A stretch of DNA of 36,370 nucleotides from Spirochaetales bacterium (GCA_016934975.1 JAFGRV010000194.1:1-36370); one strand, 5' to 3'; shown: positions 1 to 8,794, counted from the stretch's first letter. A program made the numbers and translations. Notes: a model not told the origin generated them from the sequence alone.

Positions 1-965
1 GGGGAGATACGAAGGAGAACAGGTATTGATTCTTCCTTTTTTGTTATTATATTTTTCCTGCACTGAGTCAGCGTTTTAACATTCGTTAAATTTAAGCCCT
101 CTTCAAAAAGATCTGCCACCGGTTTGTTCACAAGGTCCCATTCCGAACAACCGAGAAGCTGGGTGAGCTGTTGATTTACCCTGGTAATTTCGCCTTTTTC
201 ATCGGTAAGTAAAAGAATATCCATCATATTAAAAAGAATTTCATGTACTGCTTTTTCCGGGGAGATTATTATGAAATTATATTTTTTAATTACAAAAAGA
301 ACACCGCTAAGCCAAAGAAGGGTTGCCACATGAGACAAAGAAGGAAAAAACTGTATTTTAATAAACATGCAGAAAATTTCTTCCGTATAGATCAATACGA
401 TAGAGAGGAGAAAAGTAAAGAGAATAATTAATGCCTGATTCCTCTTTTCTATTGATGCTAATGCCATTTTCCACCTGTATAATACAATAATATTAATGAT
501 ATTAATAGATGTGAACAAACCGACATAAAACCAGACAAAAAACGAGGATTTATTTAATTCAATTATCCAGCCCGAAGGTGTGATGATAAGATCCAGTACT
601 ATGGCTTCCGGAATAAATAATCCGATAACACTGATACACGATAGAAGATAGAGCACAGAAGGCAGCCACCTATGTTTACGGAGGATATTCCTCTGAGAAA
701 TTGCAAAAACAGTATGGGTAACAACTGCCGGAAGGAAAAAAGGCCCCAGGAGAGATACCAAATAAATATTAATTGCTATATCTTTATTTTGCACACAATG
801 AAAGAGAGCAGTACAAAAGGACCAAAAGGCACTTGTTATTGCCACACTAAAAAAGAGTTTATGAATGAGTCCGCTTTTATTCTGATTTATTGCATATATT
901 CCAAAATGTATATAAATAACGCTTACTATGAGAGAAGAAAATGAAGTTATCATCATCATCATCAT
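1..965 (-). CDS. 7TM-PAS sensor protein, N-terminal part (cut by the window edge)
   Basis: Reading the minus strand from 965 to 1 gives one uninterrupted frame of about 321 codons that runs off the left edge. It has seven hydrophobic segments (about residues 8-26, 37-57, 63-88, 102-118, 141-162, 176-200 and 210-229), then a PAS domain from about residue 240, with the stretch NMMDILLLTDEKGEITRVNQ. The layout matches the 7TM N-terminal module of sensor histidine kinases and diguanylate cyclases (HisKA_7TM type). The output domain lies outside the window, so kinase, GGDEF or other output cannot be decided. The start is one of five consecutive ATG codons (951-965 on the minus strand), about 11 bases after an AGGTG sequence; an in-frame TGA lies upstream. 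It is on the same strand as the cysE-like gene but separated by about 200 bases. The PAS and membrane calls are firm; the signal is unknown. Confidence 0.85.
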   Translation of the reverse strand, partial: MMMMMITSFSSLIVSVIYIHFGIYAINQNKSGLIHKLFFSVAITSAFWSFCTALFHCVQNKDIAINIYLVSLLGPFFLPAVVTHTVFAISQRNILRKHRWLPSVLYLLSCISVIGLFIPEAIVLDLIITPSGWIIELNKSSFFVWFYVGLFTSINIINIIVLYRWKMALASIEKRNQALIILFTFLLSIVLIYTEEIFCMFIKIQFFPSLSHVATLLWLSGVLFVIKKYNFIIISPEKAVHEILFNMMDILLLTDEKGEITRVNQQLTQLLGCSEWDLVNKPVADLFEEGLNLTNVKTLTQCRKNIITKKEESIPVLLRIS

Positions 966-1052
966 ATGAATACCATCACCTGCAATAAGTTTTCAGGAGA
1001 AATACAGCCGTCTCTCTCTACTTAACTCTCTCTGAATTTATCATCTCCTGTC

Positions 1053-1058
1053 ATTATA
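1053..1058 (-). promoter_or_regulatory. Possible -10 element (TATAAT) for the 7TM-PAS gene
   Basis: On the minus strand TATAAT lies about 88 bases before the ATG cluster of the sensor gene, in an AT-rich spacer. No convincing -35 hexamer is placed 16-18 bases upstream, so this is only a candidate start of a separate transcript. Confidence 0.3.
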
Positions 1059-1163
1059 ACATTTTTTATTAATAGCAGCTATTTCCCCTGCTACATTAAA
1101 CAATAATCATTTCCTTCTTTAAATTAAATTATTACCTCTATTTTTATCTTTTTTTTATACCGT

Positions 1164-2090
1164 TTATTCACATCCATTCTTTTTATAACAAAGATCCGGT
1201 TGATTAATACTGACCACCGTATCTGCTTCAACAGATGTCGTAATCCAGGTATTCCCGCCGATCACTGCGTTTTCTGCGATAACAGTCTCACCGCCTAAAA
1301 TGGTTGCATTTGCGTAAACAGTTACATAATCTTTCAAAGTCGGGTGCCGTTTTACGTCACGCATCAGTTTGCCTTTTTCATCTTTCGGGAAAGATCGTGC
1401 ACCCAAGGTAACCCCCTGGTATATTTTTACATTATTACCGATTTCCGTCGTTTCACCAATCACAACGCCTGTGCCATGATCGATAAAAAAGGATTCACCG
1501 ATCGTGGCTCCCGGGTGAATATCGATCCCGGTCTGAGCATGAGACCACTCGCTCATCATCCGTGGAATAAGAGGAACATTCTCTTTATAAAGAATGTGGG
1601 CAATCCGGTGAACAGTAATCGCTTTGATGAAAGGATAACTCTGAATAACTTCATCGTACGACCTGGCAGCAGGATCTCCTTCGAATGCGGCCGTAACATC
1701 AAGTTTAATGAAGTGTCTAATTTCCGGGAGTGAGTCCAGTAAATGAGCTGATATCTTATTTGCCATCCACTGGCACTCACATTCCTCACAATTATCCAGA
1801 GTACACTGATACTTAAGAGCACGGGTTATCTGTTTAACAAGCTTTCCGTACAATCCTTCGATAATTGAACCGACATAAAAATGAATAGAGGAAGTTGTTA
1901 CTATTTCATTCCCCACAAAACCGGGAAAAATAACACGAAAAAAATCAGTAATAATATCAACAATAGAATCGGCTGTCGGAAGATTTAGGCCATCAACATG
2001 ATTAATACCGATCTGAGTCTTATATGAATCCTCAAGCACCTTGATTAATCCGAGCATTTTATTTTTTTTCCAATCAATTAGTTCTTTCAA
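1164..2090 (-). CDS. cysE: Serine O-acetyltransferase
   Basis: Transfers acetyl from acetyl-CoA to L-serine, giving O-acetylserine, the first committed step of cysteine synthesis in the cytoplasm. The 308-residue protein has an N-terminal helical region and a C-terminal left-handed beta-helix made of hexapeptide repeats. The stretch HPGATIGESFFIDHGTGVVI followed by GET is the active-site signature of the family (catalytic Asp-His region). It is longer than E. coli CysE (about 273), with an extended helical N-terminus as in some plant-like or EpsC-type enzymes. The start is a TTG (2088-2090), eight bases after AGAGGA; the nearby ATG at 2096-2098 opens only a three-codon frame. No cysK is adjacent. 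A good sigma-70-type promoter lies about 180 bases upstream, so the mRNA has a long leader. Confidence 0.93.
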   Translation of the reverse strand: MKELIDWKKNKMLGLIKVLEDSYKTQIGINHVDGLNLPTADSIVDIITDFFRVIFPGFVGNEIVTTSSIHFYVGSIIEGLYGKLVKQITRALKYQCTLDNCEECECQWMANKISAHLLDSLPEIRHFIKLDVTAAFEGDPAARSYDEVIQSYPFIKAITVHRIAHILYKENVPLIPRMMSEWSHAQTGIDIHPGATIGESFFIDHGTGVVIGETTEIGNNVKIYQGVTLGARSFPKDEKGKLMRDVKRHPTLKDYVTVYANATILGGETVIAENAVIGGNTWITTSVEADTVVSINQPDLCYKKNGCE

Positions 2091-2271
2091 GGCCGCATTC
2101 CTCTCATTTATACATTATGCAGGCTACGCCCGTAACCCAAATAATTAATCTATTACAAAGTTGCCGTTGTGAAAATTTATGATTTTCAGCGAACCTGCGT
2201 TTCTCTATTATTATATTTCAACAATCCACAAGAGTTACAGTTTATTTTACTCACACTCACGGTTTATAGAT

Positions 2272-2300
2272 AAAATATTGATTTTCCGGCACATTGTCAA
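2272..2300 (-). promoter_or_regulatory. Sigma-70-type promoter upstream of cysE
   Basis: On the minus strand TTGACA (2295-2300) is followed after 17 bases by TATTTT (2272-2277). It would start transcription near 2265 and give cysE a leader of about 175 bases. The leader contains a small hairpin (TGAAAAT / ATTTTCA) and a GC-rich imperfect one near 2122-2138, but I recognise no known riboswitch or T-box. Confidence 0.5.
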
Positions 2301-2780
2301 TATACTCAGAGGCATTTGCACTACCCTAAACACTTACAAATTTACTATAAATGCAGCCAAAGGCTTCTTTGCCTGGTACGCATAAAATGCCTCCTAAAAT
2401 CACCTGAGGATCTCCATCATCACCACTACTGTAACCGTCTTACATTCGTGAGTCTTAAAGCAAGATCTCATAAAGATATCAAGAAGAACATCATTGGCAT
2501 GGTGCCCGCATACTGATTAAGATTACACTCTTCACTATTCCTTTAATTGCCAATGATTAAGAGAAAACTGGTATTATTATGATTAGTTGAAAAAATAAAA
2601 ATTCATTAAAGTGAGCTCTGTTTATGTGATCCGGAAAGTATTAGATTTGAATTTATTTTTCTAAATTCATTACAATTATTGTAAGTAATTTTATTTTTTT
2701 ATTCTTTTCTCTTGCCGATTCTCCACTATATGACTATATTTATAATGTAGAGATAAAATAGTGGGGAGGAGGATAACATA

Positions 2781-3008
2781 GGAGAGACTAAGGCTATCGG
2801 AAGAATTTTAAAAAAAATAGCTTTATGACTTTTATAGTATGAGATAAGGTATAAAAAAAGAAAAGACGTACATACTAAAGAGATATATGATTTTATTTTA
2901 AAAGCGGAAAATATAAGAAATAATAAGAACTACTCTTTAAATGGACTTCGAAAGATCGTTAAATTTATTTCTTTTTTTATATGCCGATCAAAAAAATCAG
3001 TATGGTGA
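2781..3008 (+). pseudogene. Possible decayed reading frame
   Basis: One plus-strand frame reads GETKAIGRILKKIAL, then two stops three codons apart (TGA, TAG), then about 56 further sense codons rich in Lys, Ile and Asn to a TGA at 3006-3008. A strong AGGAGGA lies just upstream, but no ATG, GTG or TTG follows it in frame. It may be a gene remnant or chance; I recognise no family. Confidence 0.15.
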
Positions 3009-3059
3009 TTATAGTGCTAGTGATTGACAGGGGAATTTTATTATCCCTTTACCATATGA

Positions 3060-3162
3060 ATATATTGTCTTGGGCTTTAAGCCCTTAAGGACCTCCTCCT
3101 TAAATGACTCTTTTTTATGTAGCGGGGCTGTTTGGGTAATACCGGACAGCCCTCATTTTTTA
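3060..3162 (+). ncRNA. Candidate small RNA with a CCUCC loop and tandem terminators
   Basis: Three hairpins follow one another. GGGC/GCCC (3072-3084) comes first. TTAAGGA/TCCTTAA (3085-3103) shows CCTCC in its five-base loop and is followed by six T at 3111-3116. GGGCTGT/ACAGCCC (3125-3152, with an inner GGT/ACC) is followed by six T at 3156-3161. The last two look like Rho-independent terminators, yet no intact gene lies upstream on this strand. A loop of CCUCC is complementary to Shine-Dalgarno sequences. A TTGACA at 3024-3029 lacks a good -10. It could instead be a leader attenuator of the epimerase gene. Confidence 0.35.
3125..3161 (+). terminator. Rho-independent terminator
   Basis: The stem GGGCTGT (3125-3131) with ACAGCCC (3146-3152) is extended inward by GGT/ACC and followed by TCATTTTTT. 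It is the stronger of two stacked terminator-like hairpins. Confidence 0.6.
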
Positions 3163-3314
3163 ATTCCTCTATAACGAAAAACATTTGATTTTTCGGTATT
3201 TCCTATAATAACAGTTTTCCATTTCTTACTATCAAAAGGATAGAAAAGAAACGAGCGGTTTGCCGGGTTTTAAGAAAACCAATTAAGTGGGAGTATACAT
3301 TAAAGGAGTTTACA

Positions 3315-4214
3315 GTGAATATATTTCTTACCGGAGGAACCGGTTTTATCGGATCATATGTGACAAAAATACTTATCGATGCGGGACACTCAATCTCTTT
3401 ATTAGCACGGAATCCTGATAAAGTCCCTGCTCTTAAAGATCTGCCCGGGGTTACTATAATACCCGGACTTCTTTCTGATTTCGATATTATTAACGAACAC
3501 CTCCGGGGAAAGGATGCATGCATACATATTGCCCTCGGCTGGGGGGAAGCGGCCACAAGTATGTTAAAAAATGACACCTTCCCTTCGGTATATCTTTTTG
3601 AAACTGCTGCCAGGGCAGGAATTTCTCATTTTATTTATACGTCCTCTACGGCTGCTGTTGCCAATACACCTCCCCAATCGGGAACATACCCTGCGGAAGC
3701 TCATCCCACTGATTTTTATGGGGCAGCGAAAGCATCGAGTGAAAAATACTTATATGCGATATCACATCAGTCACAGATGCAGTGCAACATTATCCGGCCG
3801 GGATATACATTCGGCAATCCTGTGGTCCCGGGAGCATCCATGCAGCCGGATGACAGGTTAAAATATATAGCAAGACAGGCTAAGGCAGGCAATCCTATCA
3901 ACCTTACCCGCCATGACGGAACTCAGTTTCTTTGGGCAGGGGATCTTGCGAAGATTTACAAGGCTGTCCTCGATTCTCACATGAACAGACAATGTTATTT
4001 CGGACTGGGGAAAAATTTTGATTCCTGGGAGAAAATTGCACAAAAAGCAATACAATTGTCAGGATCAAAAAGCACAATTATATTGGAAGAGAAAGGGTAT
4101 GATCCGGTTCCGTATCTTTTTGACGTATCACTTATAAAAAAGGATTTTAATCTGGAATTTGAAGCCTGGGACAGGATATGTGAACACCTGGAATATCTTA
4201 TTCGCGGGGCCTGA
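3315..4214 (+). CDS. NAD(P)-dependent epimerase/dehydratase (extended SDR)
   Basis: A cytoplasmic oxidoreductase of the extended short-chain dehydrogenase family, 299 residues. The Rossmann motif GGTGFIG starts at residue 7. The catalytic Tyr and Lys are in FYGAAKAS (YxxxK), with Thr/Ser in YTSSTAAV upstream. The substrate (nucleotide sugar, steroid-like or other) cannot be read from sequence. The start is GTG (3315), six bases after AAGGAG. It runs convergently with the WD40 gene, whose stop lies 47 bases on, and is not in an operon with any neighbour. A perfect TATAAT at 3204-3209 may be its -10 box, though the -35 is poor. Confidence 0.88.
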   Translation: MNIFLTGGTGFIGSYVTKILIDAGHSISLLARNPDKVPALKDLPGVTIIPGLLSDFDIINEHLRGKDACIHIALGWGEAATSMLKNDTFPSVYLFETAARAGISHFIYTSSTAAVANTPPQSGTYPAEAHPTDFYGAAKASSEKYLYAISHQSQMQCNIIRPGYTFGNPVVPGASMQPDDRLKYIARQAKAGNPINLTRHDGTQFLWAGDLAKIYKAVLDSHMNRQCYFGLGKNFDSWEKIAQKAIQLSGSKSTIILEEKGYDPVPYLFDVSLIKKDFNLEFEAWDRICEHLEYLIRGA

Positions 4215-4260
4215 CGGGAATATCAATGAAGTCCGGAATCCTTAAAAATGAATCAAAGCG

Positions 4261-6504
4261 TCAGGGAATTGTGTATTGAGTCCCATCCGTAATACGTTTA
4301 ACATTATTTTTCTCATTATTCCGTATCCGCCCTTTTGTATCGAGACTTTTAAGCAATGTATAATATCTCGTCCGGTTAATAATCCGGGCAGATACGATAT
4401 CAGGTCTGTTATATGCACTCACATGAGTTTCACGGTCCAGGTCACCCTGTTTCAATTCCTGCAAAATAGTGCCGTGTTCATTCTTCTTCACGACACACAA
4501 CTTTTCCGTATGGTCGGTAAAAAACCAGCCTTCTCTCATCTTTTTTTCCGGCCGCAAGGTCCAGAGAAAAAAATCATTATAAAGAGAAAGACGTGCATCC
4601 GGTGTATCGGCAGGTTCAGTATTTCCGGTTTCGGGAGTGCTTTCCCAGAAACAAATGGTCCCGTCATCACTTCCGGTGAGAATCAGATTCAGATTTTCAA
4701 TAAATACTAATCCATGAACCGGACTTGTATGCCCACGGTATATTCTCCCGCATTCACCTGTCGTAATATTCCACTCCCGTAATGTCCCGTCCGTACCGAC
4801 AGAAAAAACCCGTTTAAATGCATAATCGGCTGTAACATTTGTCACACGGCCTTCATGCCCCCGGAACTCCTTTAACGTCCCGCCTGTCTCGATATTCCAG
4901 AGACGAATTGATCCGTCCATTGACGCGGAAAGAAGATACGGTTTCATCGGATGAAGAACGAGAGCATAGATATCATCAATATGCCCTTTTATTTCCCGTT
5001 CATGTCCCGATACAAGATCCCAAATCATTATCCGGGGTCCGCTCCCTGCGGCAAGATATCGTTTATTTGCCGAAATGGTATAGCAGAAACCCCTGGCATT
5101 AAATTTTTTTCCGCACTCCCGGAGATTTTCATCAAGGTGGATAATGAGTCCGGTATGATCTGCCGCAAAGATGGTGTTATCAACCGTATTAAAAAAAAGG
5201 GTATAAATCCGTTCGTCAAGCTCTTTATTTATTTCTCTTGCTTTAAATTTACTCATATCCCAGGATATAATTATTCCGTCCCACCCCGCGGAAAATAAAT
5301 CGGATCTGCGGGGATCAAACACAAGGGACCGGATAAGACCTTGATGCCCCCGGAGTGTATGCACAAGCTTGCATGTCGTCATATCCCATATCTTTACCTC
5401 TCCATTACCGGTTCCTGCCGCCAGGTACTTATTATTACTGCTTAGCCCGACAGACCTGATAACATGCCCATCTCCCTTAAGTATTGTCTCTATTTTTTCA
5501 GTTTCCGGATAGATTATCCGGATTGTCGTATCGCCGCTTGTTGTCAATAACGTTTTATCATTATCTATATAATCAATCTTATGAATGTGTTCATTACATA
5601 CAGACAGAGTTTTTACACATACCCCCCCGGGAAGCTTAAAAATTTTTATTTTACGGGGTCTGCCGCAGACAGCCAGATACGTGCTATCTTTGGAAATGGC
5701 AATGTCAAAAACAGTCATCCCTTGAGTCTCTATCTGCTTTATCACCTTACCACTCTTCCGATTTATAACATATAATGCATGTTCCCTGCCCACGAGTGAA
5801 ACAAATGATCCGTCGGGACTTATACAAAGGGCATCAACAATATGTGCTCCCTGGTATAAAATCCGGTACGAATCCGTAAAAAGTTTCCATTCTATACATT
5901 TCCCGTCCCCCCCTCCACTCACAAAAGTAGTACCATCCGGGCTAAAAGAAACACAGAGAACGCTGCGATTATGCTGCCGATAGGTTTTTATAAGCCTCCC
6001 GGTCTGTATCTGCCACAAACGCACGGTATTGTCTTTTCCCCCGCTCACAATATATGAACCGTCATTATTTATAGCGAGACAAAAGATAGCGGACATCAGC
6101 TTCTCCAGTATCCTGCACTTTCCCGTAGCGATTTCCCAGATCCGGATAGTATTATCTTTACTCCCGGAGATAATTGTTTTATTATCCGGGGTCATACAGA
6201 CAGCTGTCACATGATGTGTATGACCTTTAAAAATCCGCAGTAATTTTCTCTGTTCAAGGTCCCAGAGCACAACCGCCCCGTCTGTCCCGGCCGTAACACA
6301 ATATTTTTTATCTTTTGAGAGGTAATGGGACATCATAAAATGGTAACCCAGATCTTCTTCCACAACCTTTTTGACGATAAGTTTTTCAAAGGACTCCAGG
6401 ATTCCTGCTAATTGGATAATTGAACCAAACTCTTCTTTTATAAGATCGGGTGCTGATCGATTCGGAAAGGACAATTGAGCTTGTACTTTTTCTTTTTCAT
6501 CCAA
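4261..6504 (-). CDS. WD40-repeat protein, about 14 blades (two beta-propellers)
   Basis: A 747-residue soluble protein, probably a protein-interaction scaffold. From about residue 53 to 640 I count 14 WD40 units. Most end in a WD-like dipeptide (VLWDLE, IRIWEI, VRLWQI, VKIWDM, IMIWDL, IRLWNI, LREWNI) and many are followed by a GH that opens the next unit, enough for two seven-bladed propellers. Units 5-7 and 10 are divergent. About 50 residues precede the propellers, and about 105 charged residues without recognised domain follow them. There is no signal peptide, kinase, caspase, TIR or NTPase module, which bacterial WD40 proteins often carry. The start is TTG (6502-6504), nine bases after GGGAG; an ATG just inside is out of frame. 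It is transcribed alone. Confidence 0.87.
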   Translation of the reverse strand: MDEKEKVQAQLSFPNRSAPDLIKEEFGSIIQLAGILESFEKLIVKKVVEEDLGYHFMMSHYLSKDKKYCVTAGTDGAVVLWDLEQRKLLRIFKGHTHHVTAVCMTPDNKTIISGSKDNTIRIWEIATGKCRILEKLMSAIFCLAINNDGSYIVSGGKDNTVRLWQIQTGRLIKTYRQHNRSVLCVSFSPDGTTFVSGGGDGKCIEWKLFTDSYRILYQGAHIVDALCISPDGSFVSLVGREHALYVINRKSGKVIKQIETQGMTVFDIAISKDSTYLAVCGRPRKIKIFKLPGGVCVKTLSVCNEHIHKIDYIDNDKTLLTTSGDTTIRIIYPETEKIETILKGDGHVIRSVGLSSNNKYLAAGTGNGEVKIWDMTTCKLVHTLRGHQGLIRSLVFDPRRSDLFSAGWDGIIISWDMSKFKAREINKELDERIYTLFFNTVDNTIFAADHTGLIIHLDENLRECGKKFNARGFCYTISANKRYLAAGSGPRIMIWDLVSGHEREIKGHIDDIYALVLHPMKPYLLSASMDGSIRLWNIETGGTLKEFRGHEGRVTNVTADYAFKRVFSVGTDGTLREWNITTGECGRIYRGHTSPVHGLVFIENLNLILTGSDDGTICFWESTPETGNTEPADTPDARLSLYNDFFLWTLRPEKKMREGWFFTDHTEKLCVVKKNEHGTILQELKQGDLDRETHVSAYNRPDIVSARIINRTRYYTLLKSLDTKGRIRNNEKNNVKRITDGTQYTIP

Positions 6505-6991
6505 GGGCTAAAACTCCCAAGACAACAATTATTTATAAACAAATATACTATAGTATAGCACTATAGTAGTATATTAGGCTACCAAATGAGCGATTATTTA
6601 TAAATAATTGTACGTATTTATGTTACTTTGCATGAGCCGGAGTCAATATTCTTAGTATTTTTTACAATCATTGCTGCTTTCATTTTTTTGATTTTTTTTA
6701 AAACTTCAGTTTCAATCATCCTAAATAATACATTAATAGCAATGGAAATAGAAGTCGATCCGGCTGCACACCTCTTTTTTGACACATGGGGAACAATTCG
6801 TGTAAATCCCTTTTCATCTGTTGTAAAAATTTCGTCTCTTTTTATCAGTCAAACAAAAACCCGGATAAAATATAATTGATGGAAAATGAATCTTCATGAG
6901 GCTGATACTATAAAGAACTGACCGAAGATATGAGGCTTTAAACATTTTTATGAATCATGCCTGCGGAAAACGCAAGCAGAAGACAGACGCA
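6505..6991. other. Intergenic region upstream of the WD40 gene
   Basis: It contains a 15-bp perfect inverted repeat (6525-6539 with 6597-6611) enclosing CTATAG-rich sequence. The rest to 6991 is AT-rich. An 83-codon plus-strand frame (6628-6879) is partly hydrophobic but has no ribosome binding site, so I do not call it a gene. No clear terminator for the VOC gene was seen. Confidence 0.5.
6525..6611. repeat. 15-bp inverted repeat with CTATAG-centred palindromes between the arms
   Basis: Arms 6525-6539 and 6597-6611 are perfect inverted copies. Between them, 6543-6575 carries two CTATAG palindromes and further TATA steps. It sits directly before the ribosome binding site of the WD40 gene and could be its promoter/operator region or the footprint of a small mobile repeat. 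Confidence 0.5.
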
Positions 6992-7393
6992 TTATTCGGT
7001 AATTTCCACGTGGTTGCCGTCAGGGTCCAGTATACAAGCTTCATAATACCCGTCCCCCGTAACTCTCGGTTCACTCACGACTTCATACCCGTCAGCTCTT
7101 AATTCCTCAACAAGTTTATCAACCATGCGCCGGGAAGAGACAGAGAAAGCGAAATGGGCATACCCCCGGGATAATCTTCCCGGATCTCCTGATTTTTCAT
7201 CAACCGTCGAAGAATATCTCATCAATTCGAGTCTGGCACCCGATTCAAATCTGATGAAATAAGATTCAAAACCTTTTTTCGGATTTATGTATTTTGTATG
7301 TGCTGTTCCTTGAAAATAATGAACATAAAAATCTTTAAGTACTTCGAGATTATTTGTCAGTATGGCGATATGCTCAATTGTTATTTTACTCAT
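6992..7393 (-). CDS. VOC-superfamily (glyoxalase/bleomycin-resistance fold) protein
   Basis: A 133-residue single vicinal-oxygen-chelate domain. The four expected metal ligands are visible: His in EHIAIL, Glu in RLELMR, His in YAHFAFSV and Glu in NHVEITE. This fits a metal-dependent lyase, epimerase or dioxygenase of the lactoylglutathione lyase type; the substrate is not readable. I chose the ATG at 7391-7393, which follows GGAG closely; an in-frame ATG at 7411 has no ribosome binding site. It is the last gene of a minus-strand operon after the chemoreceptor and the M20 peptidase, 39 bases behind the latter. Confidence 0.82.
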   Translation of the reverse strand: MSKITIEHIAILTNNLEVLKDFYVHYFQGTAHTKYINPKKGFESYFIRFESGARLELMRYSSTVDEKSGDPGRLSRGYAHFAFSVSSRRMVDKLVEELRADGYEVVSEPRVTGDGYYEACILDPDGNHVEITE

Positions 7394-7432
7394 AGGGCTC
7401 CATCCGGACATCCGGTTTATGAAAAACGGGAT

Positions 7433-8782
7433 TTATTGACTCTGGGCTGCTTTTCTATAAAAAACTTCCGGGAGATTTAAAAAGTAATTATGTGCAAGTT
7501 CCAGGCTTTTTAAGGAGACCCGTTCATCTTTCCCGTGGAGCATCCGGACGTATTCATCCAGGGTCATATCTTCATCGAACATACAAAAGCCGTATACGGT
7601 ACTTCCGCGCATCCGCCAGAACCGTGCGTCAGTGACGCCGCTAAAAAGTGTTGGGATAGAGGATATTCCCGGATAAATGGATTTGAAGATCTCTACTGTG
7701 GCTTCAAAAAGCGGTGTCTCCACAGGAGAAACATTCGATGGAAAATAATCGACCACTTCGATAGTAAAATCCTCTTTAAATGGACCGAGAGCGGACTTAA
7801 TACCGGCCATCACATCTTCCACATTCTGTCCCGGGAGGATCCGGATATCCAGGTCTATTTCTCCTTTATCCGGAATAATATTCACTTTATTCCCGGACCG
7901 GAGGATGTTCGGGCTTATTGTCATTCTGGAAACCGCATGGAGATACCTGGCAAGCCCCGGGGTTGAAGCATAAAGCTGCTTAAGGGTGAGGTTGATGGTG
8001 AGGGGATTAAGCAACAAATTTTGAGTAACCGTGGGAAAGTTCAAATTTTTCACCATTTCCCTGTATTCTTTGGTAATGATCGGTTTCAGGGGCTGATGCT
8101 GCATTTCAGTCACTGCCCGGGCAACCTTAATCGCCGCATTTTTTGCTCTATACGGAAGGCTGCCATGCCCCGAATTCCCCTCGGTTGTCAGTTTTGTCCA
8201 GGCAAGTCCCTTTTCTCCCGTGGTAATAGTGATCCCCGTCCCCTGTTTTCCCCGAACAAAGAATCCGCCGCCTTCGGTAATCATGTAATTTGTCTTTACT
8301 TTATCCCAATGGTTTTCCACGAGCCACCGGGCTCCCAGCCTGCCGGATGCCTCTTCATCTGCCACGGCGAGGTAAATAAAATCGCCGGGAAACCTTTTAT
8401 GTTTTTTTACCAATTCCGCGAAAGCGCTCGCTGAACAGGCGGTGATATTCAACATGTCCAGGGTTCCTCTCCCCCAGATATATCCTCCCCGTTCATCGGC
8501 CCCGAAGGGATCACAACTCCAGTCATCTTCTTTGGCAGGAACGACATCCATGTGGCTCATATACATAAGAGACGGAGCATGAGGATCAGTTCCGGGTATC
8601 CGGACTATAATATTTGCCCGGCCTTCTGCGGATTCGAGGATTTCCGATTTTATCTTGTATGAGTGAAAAAACTTCTTTAACGTACGGGCAGATTTAATTT
8701 CATTTCCCGATCCCGGGGTACCATCATTCACACACTTGTTTTTTATTAAAGATTTTAACAAATTTACACACTGATTATCCAT
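7433..8782 (-). CDS. M20-family metallopeptidase (ArgE/DapE/CPG2 type)
   Basis: A 449-residue zinc-dependent amidohydrolase/peptidase. Metal ligands and catalytic residues fit the family: SHMDVVP (His77, Asp79), GRGTLDM (Asp109), ADEEASG (catalytic Glu143, ligand Glu144) and a late TLFSGVTDARFW region. The length and the 'GEKGLAW...GHGSLP' dimerisation/lid segment fit carboxypeptidase-like members (CPG2, Xaa-His dipeptidase-like) rather than DapE, which is shorter. There is no signal peptide, so it is probably cytoplasmic. It follows the chemoreceptor gene by 12 bases with only a weak ribosome binding site, suggesting translational coupling. The substrate is unknown. Confidence 0.88.
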   Translation of the reverse strand: MDNQCVNLLKSLIKNKCVNDGTPGSGNEIKSARTLKKFFHSYKIKSEILESAEGRANIIVRIPGTDPHAPSLMYMSHMDVVPAKEDDWSCDPFGADERGGYIWGRGTLDMLNITACSASAFAELVKKHKRFPGDFIYLAVADEEASGRLGARWLVENHWDKVKTNYMITEGGGFFVRGKQGTGITITTGEKGLAWTKLTTEGNSGHGSLPYRAKNAAIKVARAVTEMQHQPLKPIITKEYREMVKNLNFPTVTQNLLLNPLTINLTLKQLYASTPGLARYLHAVSRMTISPNILRSGNKVNIIPDKGEIDLDIRILPGQNVEDVMAGIKSALGPFKEDFTIEVVDYFPSNVSPVETPLFEATVEIFKSIYPGISSIPTLFSGVTDARFWRMRGSTVYGFCMFDEDMTLDEYVRMLHGKDERVSLKSLELAHNYFLNLPEVFYRKAAQSQ

Positions 8783-8794
8783 TTATTAACACTT

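Larger units (their letters stand above)
2091..3314. other. Gene-poor interval between cysE and the epimerase gene
   Basis: About 1.2 kb without an intact gene I can support. It holds the cysE promoter (2272-2300), a possible decayed reading frame (2781-3008), tandem hairpins with U-runs (3072-3162) and a TATAAT box at 3204-3209 that could serve the epimerase gene. On the minus strand a strong AGGAGG lies before an ATG near 2380, but that frame stops after 12 codons. Open frames at 2179-2516 have no clear start signal and no recognisable composition. Confidence 0.6.

Noticed and set aside
2179-2516. Two overlapping small plus-strand genes
   Set aside because: No start signals, no codon pattern like the real genes, and the region is better explained as the cysE upstream region.
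6628-6879. Plus-strand 83-codon membrane protein
   Set aside because: The hydrophobic start is what T-rich DNA encodes by chance, and no ribosome binding site precedes the ATG. It stays possible but unsupported.
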